7,090 nucleotides of DNA. It comes from Bacillota bacterium. Its GTDB lineage: Bacteria > Bacillota > Clostridia > Acetivibrionales > DSM-1351. Both the position numbers and the translations under genes were made by a program. The notes below the pieces were generated by a model that worked only from the letters and a program-made list of their open reading frames with translations, did not search any database and was not told the origin of the DNA. The stretch covers positions 1 through 7,090 of the forward strand of contig JAEYNY010000118.1 in assembly GCA_023412275.1 (NCBI GenBank), written 5' to 3'. Below, one piece after another: positions 1 through 6,227 of this stretch (position 1 is the stretch's first letter; each line of letters opens with the position of its first letter).

Positions 1-147
1 TAAATCCCTTATCAATGATAATTTATAAATGGTGCTTTAGTCAATCTCGCTATTAGGTAAAAAAAATATTCAATTATTACTTTTGTCACTTATTCTCCTG
101 CAATGTCTTCCGTTTATCAATTTACAGATTTTTTTTAGAATAAATTT

Positions 148-225
148 ATTAGAAGCCTATATTTTAAGGCATTTGAATATGTTATAGCTGTGTATTGTAT
201 ACAAAAACTGTAGAAAGCTTCTAAT
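148..225. repeat. Spaced inverted repeat upstream of ytvI
   Basis: The arms ATTAGAAGC (148-156) and GCTTCTAAT (217-225) are perfect 9-bp reverse complements separated by 60 nt. The interval contains the palindrome TTGTATACAA (195-204). As RNA this would be a closing stem around a partly structured loop; as DNA it could be a pair of protein sites. There is no T-run after the second arm, so it is not an intrinsic terminator. No riboswitch class was recognised. Confidence 0.4.
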
Positions 226-271
226 AGTGTTCCAATTTCCCTTTACAGGATAGTTTTATACCGGCCTTAAA

Positions 272-292
272 CTGTATTTTTACCGTATACAG
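272..292. repeat. Short inverted repeat CTGTAT / ATACAG
   Basis: CTGTAT (272-277) and ATACAG (287-292) form a perfect 6-bp inverted repeat around 9 nt, about 40 nt before the candidate -10 boxes of ytvI. It could be an operator half-site pair or simply chance in AT-rich DNA. Confidence 0.25.
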
Positions 293-329
293 GTGTATTT
301 CCCGTAAAATTAACTTTAATATGTACTTT

Positions 330-343
330 TATAATATTATAAT
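330..343 (+). promoter_or_regulatory. Candidate -10 region for ytvI
   Basis: Two TATAAT hexamers (330-335 and 338-343) lie 49-62 nt before the ytvI ATG. No good -35 element sits at 16-18 nt from either box; TTAACT at 310-315 is too close to one and too far from the other. I also looked for a sporulation-sigma promoter, as expected for a ytvI homologue, and found no convincing match. The call rests on the -10 boxes alone. Confidence 0.35.
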
Positions 344-391
344 GTATAAATTAAATATAAGGATTTTGGAACAGGTAAGGAGTATAACCAT

Positions 392-1453
392 ATGGAGTTA
401 TGGAACAAGTATCAATCTACAATTAAAAAGATTCTTTTGATTTTGCTTATTTTTGCAGTGATTTATCTGTCTATATCGTACCTTTTGCCATTTTTCGCGC
501 CATTTGTTATAGCTATAATCGTTTCCTATATAAATGAACCGGTTATCAAGCTGCTCCAAAGATTTAAGATATCAAGAAAGGCTGCAGCCGCCATATCCCT
601 GTTATTTACAATGTCAGTACTTGGACTTGGGCTAACCGTAGGAATACTAAAAATATATAATGAATTAATTGTTTTACAAGACAACCTTACAACATATTCC
701 AGCGATATATCCGTTAAAATTAATGGTTTAATTGACAAAGCAACATTATTTTACAACGGGCTTCCGGATCAGGTAACCAGCACCATAACCAAAAATCTTG
801 TATCCTTTTCGGAAAAAATCGGATTTATGATAACTTCAGTTATTCAGTACGTAATAAATACCGTATCCTCTATTCCAAGGCTGACAGTTTTTGTTATTGT
901 AACAATTCTAGGTACATATTTTATAAGCAGCGACAAAAAAAGTATTTCATCATTTTTCTACAGACAGCTTCCCTTTTCATGGAGAAAAAATATAGTCAGC
1001 TTGAAAAAGGATACTTTTAAGGCACTTCTGGGTTACTTTAAAGCTATTCTTATACTTATGGGTTTCACATTTATAGAAGTAAGCATAGGCTTGTTTATTT
1101 TGAAAGTAAATTATGCATTTCTTATAGCCTTGGTAGTGGGTATATCAGATGCAATTCCTATCATGGGTACAGGAGTAGTTATGGTTCCTTGGATTTTGTG
1201 GACCGTAATATCGGGAGATATGCCTCTTGCCCTTGGTCTAAGTATAATCTATGTTCTCGGTATACTTATAAGGCAGATAATGGAGCCCAAAATAGTGGGC
1301 AGTCAGATAGGCTTGCATCCATTGGTAACCCTCCTTGCAATGTATATAGGTTTAAAGTTTTTCGGAATAATAGGAATGTTTGTGGGCCCCATAAGCATTA
1401 TAATAGTAAAAAAATTACAGGATTCCGGTGTAATGCGGCTATGGAATGATTAA
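392..1453 (+). CDS. ytvI: YtvI-type sporulation integral membrane protein (AI-2E transporter family)
   Basis: This 353-residue polytopic inner-membrane protein belongs to the AI-2E/YtvI (UPF0118, PerM-like) family. Visible segments are an N-terminal pair of membrane spans (about 12-47), another span (about 65-86), a long middle stretch with few strong hydrophobic segments (about 90-145), a span near 163-180, and a C-terminal bundle (about 215-340). The C-terminal part carries the family hallmark DAIPIMGTG (253-261) and EPKIVGSQIGLHP (298-310), which in my reading is closest to the sporulation YtvI subgroup. Length is close to Bacillus YtvI. The start is supported by AAGGAG (377-382) 9 nt before ATG. 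The family exports or transports small molecules or ions in some members, but the substrate of YtvI is not established. It is the only gene of its strand in this part of the window and converges on prmC with a 2-nt gap. Alternative: a general AI-2E exporter without a sporulation role. Confidence 0.85.
   Translation: MELWNKYQSTIKKILLILLIFAVIYLSISYLLPFFAPFVIAIIVSYINEPVIKLLQRFKISRKAAAAISLLFTMSVLGLGLTVGILKIYNELIVLQDNLTTYSSDISVKINGLIDKATLFYNGLPDQVTSTITKNLVSFSEKIGFMITSVIQYVINTVSSIPRLTVFVIVTILGTYFISSDKKSISSFFYRQLPFSWRKNIVSLKKDTFKALLGYFKAILILMGFTFIEVSIGLFILKVNYAFLIALVVGISDAIPIMGTGVVMVPWILWTVISGDMPLALGLSIIYVLGILIRQIMEPKIVGSQIGLHPLVTLLAMYIGLKFFGIIGMFVGPISIIIVKKLQDSGVMRLWND
1408..1434 (-). terminator. 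Candidate intrinsic terminator of prmC inside the ytvI 3' end
   Basis: Read on the minus strand, ATTACA (1434-1429) pairs with TGTAAT (1419-1414). Two further GG/CC pairs can form in the loop if a CC bulge is allowed. The stem runs straight into seven T residues (1414-1408). It begins about 21 nt after the prmC stop and lies entirely within the last codons of ytvI on the other strand. The stem is short and AT-rich, so it may be weak. Confidence 0.4.
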
Positions 1454-1455
1454 TT

Positions 1456-2334
1456 TCAAATTGACAGCTTCCCAATTACAACTCTGTCATTTCCGCCGTA
1501 ATCCTTTAGCACTTGTATATCAGAAAAGGATCCTTGCATCAGTGCAGAAACCTTTTTCCCTTGATTATACCCGATTTCAAAGACCAGCCAACCAAGCTTA
1601 TTAAGATATTCCGGGGCTTTGGCAATAATTTTTTTATAAAAATCAAGTCCGTCTGCACCGCCGTCCAGTGCTAATTCGGGCTCATAACTGCGGACTTCCT
1701 TCTGAAGACCCAGTATTGTTTCTGTTTCTATATATGGCGGATTACTGACTATAAAATCAAATTTGTAATTGCCTTTAAGTGCTTCAAATAAGTCTCCGCA
1801 AAAAAACTCCACTCTGTTTTGAACTCCATTCAGCTCACTGTTGGCTTTTGCAACCTTAATTGCTTCCCCTGATATATCACAAGCCACAACACTACTCTCA
1901 GGGCAAAAATGGGCTATGCTCACAGCTATACAGCCGGAGCCTGTACACATGTCCAAGACATTTAACCTGCCATAATTACCATCGTTCTGCCTTTGATGTA
2001 CCTGTTTTTTTGCCAGTTCAATAACCTTTTCCACTAAAATTTCCGTGTCCTGTCTTGGTATAAGCACCGCGGGAGTTACCATAAACCTTAATGACATGAA
2101 TTCCGTATCCCCTACGATATATTGCAGAGGGATATTCTTAGTGCGTTGAGCCAACATATGGTCGAGTTTTGCTTTTTCATCAGGGCTCAATTCTCTGTCG
2201 CCGTGAGCATAAAGGTATGCCTTCCCGCAGTTAAGTACCTGACAAAGCATGACCCCGGCTTCTTGCACCGGGGTCTCAATATTTGCATTTTTTAATTTAT
2301 CTTCCGCGTAATGTGAGAATTCATTTATATTCAT
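1456..2334 (-). CDS. prmC: Peptide chain release factor N5-glutamine methyltransferase PrmC (HemK)
   Basis: PrmC uses S-adenosylmethionine to methylate the glutamine of the GGQ motif in release factors RF1 and RF2, which speeds peptide release on the ribosome; it acts in the cytoplasm. The 292 residues have the usual two parts: an N-terminal helical release-factor-binding domain (about 1-75) and a Rossmann-type methyltransferase domain. Visible motifs are PRQDTE (93-98), the SAM-binding loop CTGSGC (130-135), the acidic residue D153 after the second strand, and the catalytic NPPY (198-201). Length is typical. The start fits the family N-terminus, although the ribosome binding site is poor (GGTGA only about 3 nt from ATG). 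It lies 18 nt after the yqhQ stop, so translation is probably coupled to that gene. prfA, the gene for its substrate RF1 and its common neighbour, does not follow it here. Confidence 0.95.
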   Translation of the reverse strand: MNINEFSHYAEDKLKNANIETPVQEAGVMLCQVLNCGKAYLYAHGDRELSPDEKAKLDHMLAQRTKNIPLQYIVGDTEFMSLRFMVTPAVLIPRQDTEILVEKVIELAKKQVHQRQNDGNYGRLNVLDMCTGSGCIAVSIAHFCPESSVVACDISGEAIKVAKANSELNGVQNRVEFFCGDLFEALKGNYKFDFIVSNPPYIETETILGLQKEVRSYEPELALDGGADGLDFYKKIIAKAPEYLNKLGWLVFEIGYNQGKKVSALMQGSFSDIQVLKDYGGNDRVVIGKLSI

Positions 2335-2352
2335 ATTTCACCGTTATATTCT

Positions 2353-3279
2353 TTAGTCTTTGCCCCAGTCATCGCTGATTTCGCTGCTTGGAATAACTTC
2401 ATTGAAAGCAGCTATTGCAACTTCAATCTGACTGTCATCAGGCTCTCTGGTGGTAAACTTCTGGAACATAAGCCCGGGAGCACTGAACACCTTGAACAGC
2501 CAGTTGTCATGTCTCACCGCAAATTTTATAAGTTCCAGTGATACTCCTGCTATAACAGGCACAAGAAGAATTCTGATTGCAGCATTTAAAAATACATTAT
2601 GCCATCCTGTAAAGGAAAATATTAAAATACTTATTATCATTATGGTAAAGAATAATGATGTACCGCATCTTGGATGCTTTGTAGTATATTTTCTTACATT
2701 TTCAACAGTAAGCTCATCACCGTGTTCGTAGCAGTGTATTGTCTTATGTTCTGCACCGTGGTATTCCCACACCCTTTTCATATCTTTCAGAAGTGAAACA
2801 AGGGCCAGGTACCCTATAAATATCCCTACTCTAAAGGCTCCTTCTATGAGGTTCTTAATTACAACTCCTTTTACAGGTAAAAACCCTGCTATCAGATTTG
2901 GAAGCAATATAAATAGCCCCACACTTAAAAAAATGGATAGTACTACTGAAAAATATATGGCTATATCTGTTATCTTGTCTCCGAATTTTCGTTCAAGAAA
3001 TTGCTCGAATTTAGAAGGCTCATTACTTTTATCATCATCTTCAAGGTCTATAAATTCTGCAGAATACATAAGAGCCTTAACTCCTATTACCATCTGGGAA
3101 AATAAATTTACAGCACCTCTTACTATTGGAATCTTGGACAGCTTACCTTTTGGCTTCTGCGGATGTTTTTCAACAATTATCTCTCCATCCGGCTTCCTAA
3201 TCGCCGTTGCCCTGTACTCCGGCCCTATCATGAGAAGGCCTTCAAGTAGGGCTTGACCACCAATCGTCGTTTTTTTCAT
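2353..3279 (-). CDS. yqhQ: DUF1385 membrane protein (YqhQ family, predicted metal-dependent)
   Basis: This 308-residue protein belongs to the DUF1385 / YqhQ family, which is annotated as a predicted metal-dependent enzyme but has no settled reaction. It opens with the family signature GGQALLEGLLMIGP (7-20). It has hydrophobic segments at about 106-135, 145-164, 207-225 and 231-254. A conserved cytosolic-looking loop between the second and third segments carries HGAEHK (174-179), C183 and HPRCGTS (202-208); these His/Glu/Cys residues are plausible metal ligands (inference). The start at 3279 is chosen because AGGAGG (3284-3289) lies just before it and because the family begins MKKTTIGGQA. An in-frame ATG 16 codons upstream lacks a ribosome binding site and adds an atypical peptide. 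The gene has its own likely promoter after the rpmE terminator and is followed 18 nt later by prmC, so the two are probably co-transcribed. Confidence 0.9.
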   Translation of the reverse strand: MKKTTIGGQALLEGLLMIGPEYRATAIRKPDGEIIVEKHPQKPKGKLSKIPIVRGAVNLFSQMVIGVKALMYSAEFIDLEDDDKSNEPSKFEQFLERKFGDKITDIAIYFSVVLSIFLSVGLFILLPNLIAGFLPVKGVVIKNLIEGAFRVGIFIGYLALVSLLKDMKRVWEYHGAEHKTIHCYEHGDELTVENVRKYTTKHPRCGTSLFFTIMIISILIFSFTGWHNVFLNAAIRILLVPVIAGVSLELIKFAVRHDNWLFKVFSAPGLMFQKFTTREPDDSQIEVAIAAFNEVIPSSEISDDWGKD

Positions 3280-3363
3280 TTTTCCTCCTATATTAAAAAA
3301 CAGAGTTGGTAAAACCACCGTATACACAGACTTATCTCTATAAAGACTTAACCCTTAAAAAAG

Positions 3364-3392
3364 ATTATAACTCGAATATTATTAAATGAAAA
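3364..3392 (-). promoter_or_regulatory. Likely sigma-A promoter of yqhQ-prmC
   Basis: On the minus strand TTTTCA (3392-3387, four of six matches to the -35 consensus) is followed after 17 nt by a perfect TATAAT (3369-3364). It lies between the rpmE terminator and yqhQ and would give a leader of about 78 nt. This makes yqhQ-prmC a transcription unit separate from rpmE. Confidence 0.55.
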
Positions 3393-3419
3393 GATTAATA
3401 GCAATTTGTTTACAGATAT

Positions 3420-3455
3420 GAAACAAAAGACCGGGAAAAACTATTCCCAGTCTTT
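3420..3455 (-). terminator. Intrinsic terminator after rpmE
   Basis: On the minus strand AAAGACTGGGAA (3455-3444) and TTCCCGGTCTTT (3437-3426) form a 12-bp stem, with one T-G wobble and a 6-nt loop. A T-rich tail (TGTTTCA) follows. It starts 12 nt after the rpmE stop codon, the right place to end the rpmE transcript. Confidence 0.85.
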
Positions 3456-3467
3456 ATAATACCTTCA

Positions 3468-3677
3468 TTATGCGTTATCAACAATACCGTATTTCTTCTT
3501 AAACTTATCAACACGTCCACCAACATCAATGAGCTTCTGTCTACCTGTAAAGAACGGATGACACTTTGAACAAATTTCAACGTGGAGGGCTTTCTTTGTT
3601 GAACCAGTTGTAAAAGTCTCGCCGCAAGCACACTTTACTACTGCTTCAGAATATTCTGGATGAATTCCTTCTTTCAT
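3468..3677 (-). CDS. rpmE: 50S ribosomal protein L31, zinc-binding form
   Basis: L31 is a small protein of the large ribosomal subunit, involved in bridging the subunits. The 69-residue sequence shows the typical MKEGIHPEY start, the zinc-ribbon cysteines C16, C18, C36 and C39 (CxC then CxxC), and the conserved SKCHPFFTGRQK stretch (37-48). All four cysteines are present, so this is the zinc-containing form and not the cysteine-free paralogue used under zinc starvation. A good ribosome binding site, AAGGTGA (3684-3690), lies about 6 nt before ATG. It sits 185 nt downstream of rho in the same direction, a common arrangement in Firmicutes, and is closed by a strong terminator. The spacing leaves room for its own promoter. 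Confidence 0.97.
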   Translation of the reverse strand: MKEGIHPEYSEAVVKCACGETFTTGSTKKALHVEICSKCHPFFTGRQKLIDVGGRVDKFKKKYGIVDNA

Positions 3678-3733
3678 TGCTTTTCACCTTCTTTCAAAAC
3701 ATAATTGCAATGTCCTCAATGAACAGCATTATT

Positions 3734-3739
3734 ATTATA
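3734..3739 (-). promoter_or_regulatory. Candidate -10 box for rpmE
   Basis: A perfect TATAAT on the minus strand lies 57 nt before the rpmE start. The hexamer 17 nt upstream (TACATT) is a poor -35. Between them is a small inverted repeat, GTACA-N6-TGTAC. rpmE may therefore have its own promoter, be read from rho, or both. Confidence 0.3.
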
Positions 3740-3830
3740 TATTCAACGTACAATAAAATGTACTTAGTTGCTTATTAAAGAGGCAAGTGATATTTTAACA
3801 TAAAATCAAATGCACCGCAATACCTTTTTT

Positions 3831-3849
3831 GGCACTTATAATAAGTACC
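3831..3849 (-). other. Stem-loop 14 nt after the rho stop, without a T-run
   Basis: On the minus strand GGTACTTA and TAAGTGCC pair over 8 bp (one T-G wobble) with a TTA loop. The stem is followed by six A residues, not T residues, so it is not a standard intrinsic terminator for rho. It may be a 3'-end stabilising or processing structure on a rho-rpmE transcript. No other terminator is visible in the 185-nt gap. Confidence 0.4.
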
Positions 3850-3862
3850 ATATATTGAACTG

Positions 3863-5929
3863 CTATCTATCCTGAGAATTCTTATCTAAAAAAGAGATAT
3901 TTATACTCTTTACAAAGTCTTCGTTTGTTCTGGTCTGCATAAGTTTATTGATTAATATCTCAGTAACCTCTGCTGTTCCCATATTACTCATAGCCTTTCT
4001 TATAGCCCAGACACTTTCAAGCTCTTTTTGGCTGAGAAGAAGCTCTTCACGTCTGGTCCCTGACTTATTAATGTCGATTGCAGGGAATATTCTCTTTTCA
4101 GATAACTTTCTATCAAGATGTAGTTCCATGTTACCTGTACCTTTGAATTCTTCAAAGATAACATCATCCATTCTACTTCCTGTTTCAATAAGTGCAGTTG
4201 CCATTATTGTTAAACTGCCACCATGTTCTATATTTCTTGCCGCTCCGAAAAATCTCTTAGGCTTATGAAGTGCACCGGGATCCAAACCACCTGACAACGT
4301 TCTTCCTGTTGGAGGTATAGTAAGGTTATATGCCCTTGCCAATCTTGTTATACTATCCAGTAGAATAACAACATCTTTCTTTTGTTCTACAAGACGCTGA
4401 GCTCTCTCAAGCACCATTTCCGCAACCTTTATATGATGTTCCGGAACCTCGTCAAAGGTTGAATAAATTACCTCTCCCTTAATAGAACGCTGCATGTCGG
4501 TTACTTCTTCAGGTCTTTCGTCAATAAGCAGTACTATTAGCTCTGCTTCAGGGTAGTTAATTGTAATTGCATTTGCAATTTTTTTCAAAAGTATTGTTTT
4601 ACCCGCTTTTGGAGGAGATACAATCATTCCCCTCTGACCTTTTCCAATTGGAGCTATAAGATCTATAAGCCTTGTTGAAAATTCTCTAGGTGCAGTTTCA
4701 AGAGTAATTCTGTTATCAGGATATATAGGTGTTAAGTACTCAAACGCAACTCTCTTAGACGCAACGTCAGGAGTGTCTCCGTTAATTGACTGTACATACA
4801 ATAACGCCTGGAATTTTTCGCCCTCTTTGGGAATTCTGCCTTTTCCCCTTAGCTTATCACCGGTTTTAAGACCAAAACGTCTTATTTGTGAAGGTGATAC
4901 GTAAACATCTTTAGGGCCGGACAAATAGTTTTCACTTCTTAAAAAACCATAACCATCCGGTAATACTTCAAGAACTCCTTCTACAGGATCATCACTTTCT
5001 ATTTTTTCACTACCTTGCGGTTGTTGAGGCTGAGGTGAAATAACCTGAGGCTGGGATGGTGTCGGTTGCTGAGGCTGAACCTGCTGTGGTTGCTGATTTA
5101 ATGGCAAACGCTGCGGTTCCGATGAGATATCAGACTTGCCGTTTGTGTTTGTATACGGTCTGATTTGCCTGTGCTGTTGTCTATTATCCTGCCTTGTTGA
5201 AGGCTGATCATCCTTTTTGTATATCTGAGGTTTCGAATCCTTTTCAACTTTCCCTTGTATCTTTTCATCAGAAACGTTTTTGGGCTGCTCTATAGTTTGC
5301 TCCGGCTTTAATCTGCTGTTTTTCCTATGTGTTATGTTATCTGCCGAATTGTTTTCTTTGTCTTGTACTGAAACTTCTGATATGTTTGATAATACTTTAT
5401 TTTCAGTAATCGGGGGTTCGCTAGAAGGTTGCACATCCTTTTTCCGTCCTCTGCTATGAGGCTTTTTATCGATAATTTTTGTTTCCAGATGCTTTAATGT
5501 GTCTGACAATCTGTCTGGTTTTTCACTTTGTTCTGATACGGAATTTGGATTTATACCCTGATTATCCTGACCTGTAACATTAGTAAGTAAATCTGATACA
5601 CCGGTATTCTCCGGCTTGTCCATTGATTTCGATGCCTTGCTCGGCCTTCCTCTCCGGGATTTTCTTAAGACAGGAACCTCCTCTAATGCTTCTTTGGACC
5701 TTTCTTCGCTTGCTTGAGTTTCTATTGTATTCGCAGCTGGTTCAGCCTTTTTAATTTCTTCAGAAACAACTTCTTCCACAATATCATCAGATTTAAGTTT
5801 TTTGGAGTTTTCACTAAGCAGTTCTACAAACTCACTCTTCTTATATTTGGATATATTTTTCATCCCCAGCATTTTTGCAATATATCTCAAATCTTCTAAC
5901 GTTTTTGACTGTAAATTAATTTGGTCCAT
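3863..5929 (-). CDS. rho: Transcription termination factor Rho with a large low-complexity insert
   Basis: Rho is a hexameric RNA-dependent ATPase and translocase that ends transcription on untranslated RNA. Domains seen in order: N-terminal Rho_N helical module (about 1-45), a low-complexity insert (about 46-312), the cold-shock-like RNA-binding fold (about 313-395, with DGYGFLRS 325-332 and VYVSPSQIRRF 342-352), and the RecA-type ATPase (about 410-680). The ATPase shows Walker A SPPKAGKT (438-445), Walker B VVILLDSITRLARAYN (520-535, D525), the Q-loop region near 537-553, and KRFFGAARN (558-566). All core motifs are intact. At 688 residues it is about 270 longer than E. coli Rho (419), and the whole excess is the insert. 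That insert begins acidic (48-84), carries basic patches (89-98, 158-164, 200-208, 246-257), and ends Q/P-rich (272-306). The start is supported by AAGGTGGTGA (5933-5942) just before ATG. rpmE follows. Confidence 0.97.
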   Translation of the reverse strand: MDQINLQSKTLEDLRYIAKMLGMKNISKYKKSEFVELLSENSKKLKSDDIVEEVVSEEIKKAEPAANTIETQASEERSKEALEEVPVLRKSRRGRPSKASKSMDKPENTGVSDLLTNVTGQDNQGINPNSVSEQSEKPDRLSDTLKHLETKIIDKKPHSRGRKKDVQPSSEPPITENKVLSNISEVSVQDKENNSADNITHRKNSRLKPEQTIEQPKNVSDEKIQGKVEKDSKPQIYKKDDQPSTRQDNRQQHRQIRPYTNTNGKSDISSEPQRLPLNQQPQQVQPQQPTPSQPQVISPQPQQPQGSEKIESDDPVEGVLEVLPDGYGFLRSENYLSGPKDVYVSPSQIRRFGLKTGDKLRGKGRIPKEGEKFQALLYVQSINGDTPDVASKRVAFEYLTPIYPDNRITLETAPREFSTRLIDLIAPIGKGQRGMIVSPPKAGKTILLKKIANAITINYPEAELIVLLIDERPEEVTDMQRSIKGEVIYSTFDEVPEHHIKVAEMVLERAQRLVEQKKDVVILLDSITRLARAYNLTIPPTGRTLSGGLDPGALHKPKRFFGAARNIEHGGSLTIMATALIETGSRMDDVIFEEFKGTGNMELHLDRKLSEKRIFPAIDINKSGTRREELLLSQKELESVWAIRKAMSNMGTAEVTEILINKLMQTRTNEDFVKSINISFLDKNSQDR
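5012..5107 (-). repeat. Q/P-rich low-complexity tract within rho
   Basis: This stretch encodes about residues 275-306 of Rho. Over residues 272-306, 14 of 35 residues are Gln and 10 are Pro, with QQPQQ, QPQQP and QPQ units recurring. The underlying DNA is CAG/CAA/CCx-rich and imperfectly repetitive, which makes it a likely site of length variation between strains. It joins the disordered insert to the RNA-binding fold. Confidence 0.8.
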
Positions 5930-6063
5930 AATTCACCACCTTATAAAATCTTTTACTACTATTTAGACCATTAAAAAGTAAGGAAAATATTTTCACGAAA
6001 ATCTTTATAGAAAATCAAACTACTTCTTCCGTTTTCTAGAGGAGAATTTTTGAATATCCCACA
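5930..6063 (-). promoter_or_regulatory. Leader (5' UTR) of rho
   Basis: The predicted transcription start near 6063 gives a leader of about 134 nt. It holds the rho ribosome binding site AAGGTGGTGA (5933-5942). It also holds the perfect 12-bp palindrome GAAAATATTTTC (5983-5994), whose second half can alternatively pair with GAAAAT at 5997-6002. No intrinsic terminator or C-rich rut-like tract is evident. Rho genes are often autoregulated by termination in their leaders; nothing here proves that for this gene. Confidence 0.5.
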
Positions 6064-6069
6064 AAAATC

Positions 6070-6098
6070 ATTATATCAAAAGTGTAAATACATGTCAA
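6070..6098 (-). promoter_or_regulatory. Consensus sigma-A promoter of rho
   Basis: On the minus strand a perfect TTGACA (6098-6093) is followed after exactly 17 nt by a perfect TATAAT (6075-6070). A TG dinucleotide (6078-6077) gives an extended -10. This is the best promoter in the window. The predicted start is about 7 nt downstream. Confidence 0.9.
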
Positions 6099-6200
6099 TG
6101 TTATTAAAATTTACTGACATGGAAAATAGTCTCAGCCCCGCTATGTAGATATATTAACCTGTGGGTTTTCACTCTTGACCTTAAGGAAATAAAATTCACC

Positions 6201-6227
6201 CTTACGTAATTATTGCCATTATGTAAG
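6201..6227. repeat. Inverted repeat CTTACGTAAT / ATTATGTAAG
   Basis: Two 10-nt arms (6201-6210 and 6218-6227) pair with one G-T wobble around a 7-nt loop. The core TTACGTAAT recurs at 6291-6299. It lies about 105 bp upstream of the rho -35. It may be an operator-like pair of sites or a small hairpin; there is no adjacent T-run on either strand. Confidence 0.4.

Larger units (their letters stand above)
1..391. other. Non-coding region upstream of ytvI
   Basis: No coding region or RNA gene of a known class is visible in these 391 bases. They are very AT-rich. They contain an odd palindrome (TTATCA-A-TGATAA, 9-21), a 10-bp perfect palindrome TTGTATACAA (195-204), and two spaced inverted repeats listed separately. 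Two TATAAT boxes and a good Shine-Dalgarno sequence lie just before ytvI. No terminator for a gene to the left can be defended, so the direction of the left-hand neighbour is unknown. Confidence 0.6.

Noticed and set aside
1..391. Riboswitch or T-box upstream of ytvI
   Set aside because: There are inverted repeats but no recognised aptamer motif, no T-box sequence and no terminator hairpin before the gene.
1524..1557. Possible plus-strand terminator for ytvI (AAAAGG ... CCTTTTT) inside prmC
   Set aside because: The stem is only 6 bp with a 21-nt loop and a short T-run, and both arms are ordinary prmC codons.
3280..3327. 16-codon N-terminal extension of the DUF1385 protein
   Set aside because: The upstream ATG has no ribosome binding site and the added peptide is unlike the family. 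The internal ATG at 3279 has AGGAGG before it and gives the family's usual start.
3410..3631. 73-codon minus-strand frame overlapping rpmE
   Set aside because: It is out of frame with the clear L31 gene and runs through the rpmE terminator, so it is a shadow.
3948..4268. 106-codon plus-strand frame inside rho, with other plus-strand frames in yqhQ and rho
   Set aside because: They lie opposite strongly conserved coding sequence, lack ribosome binding sites and show no family features.
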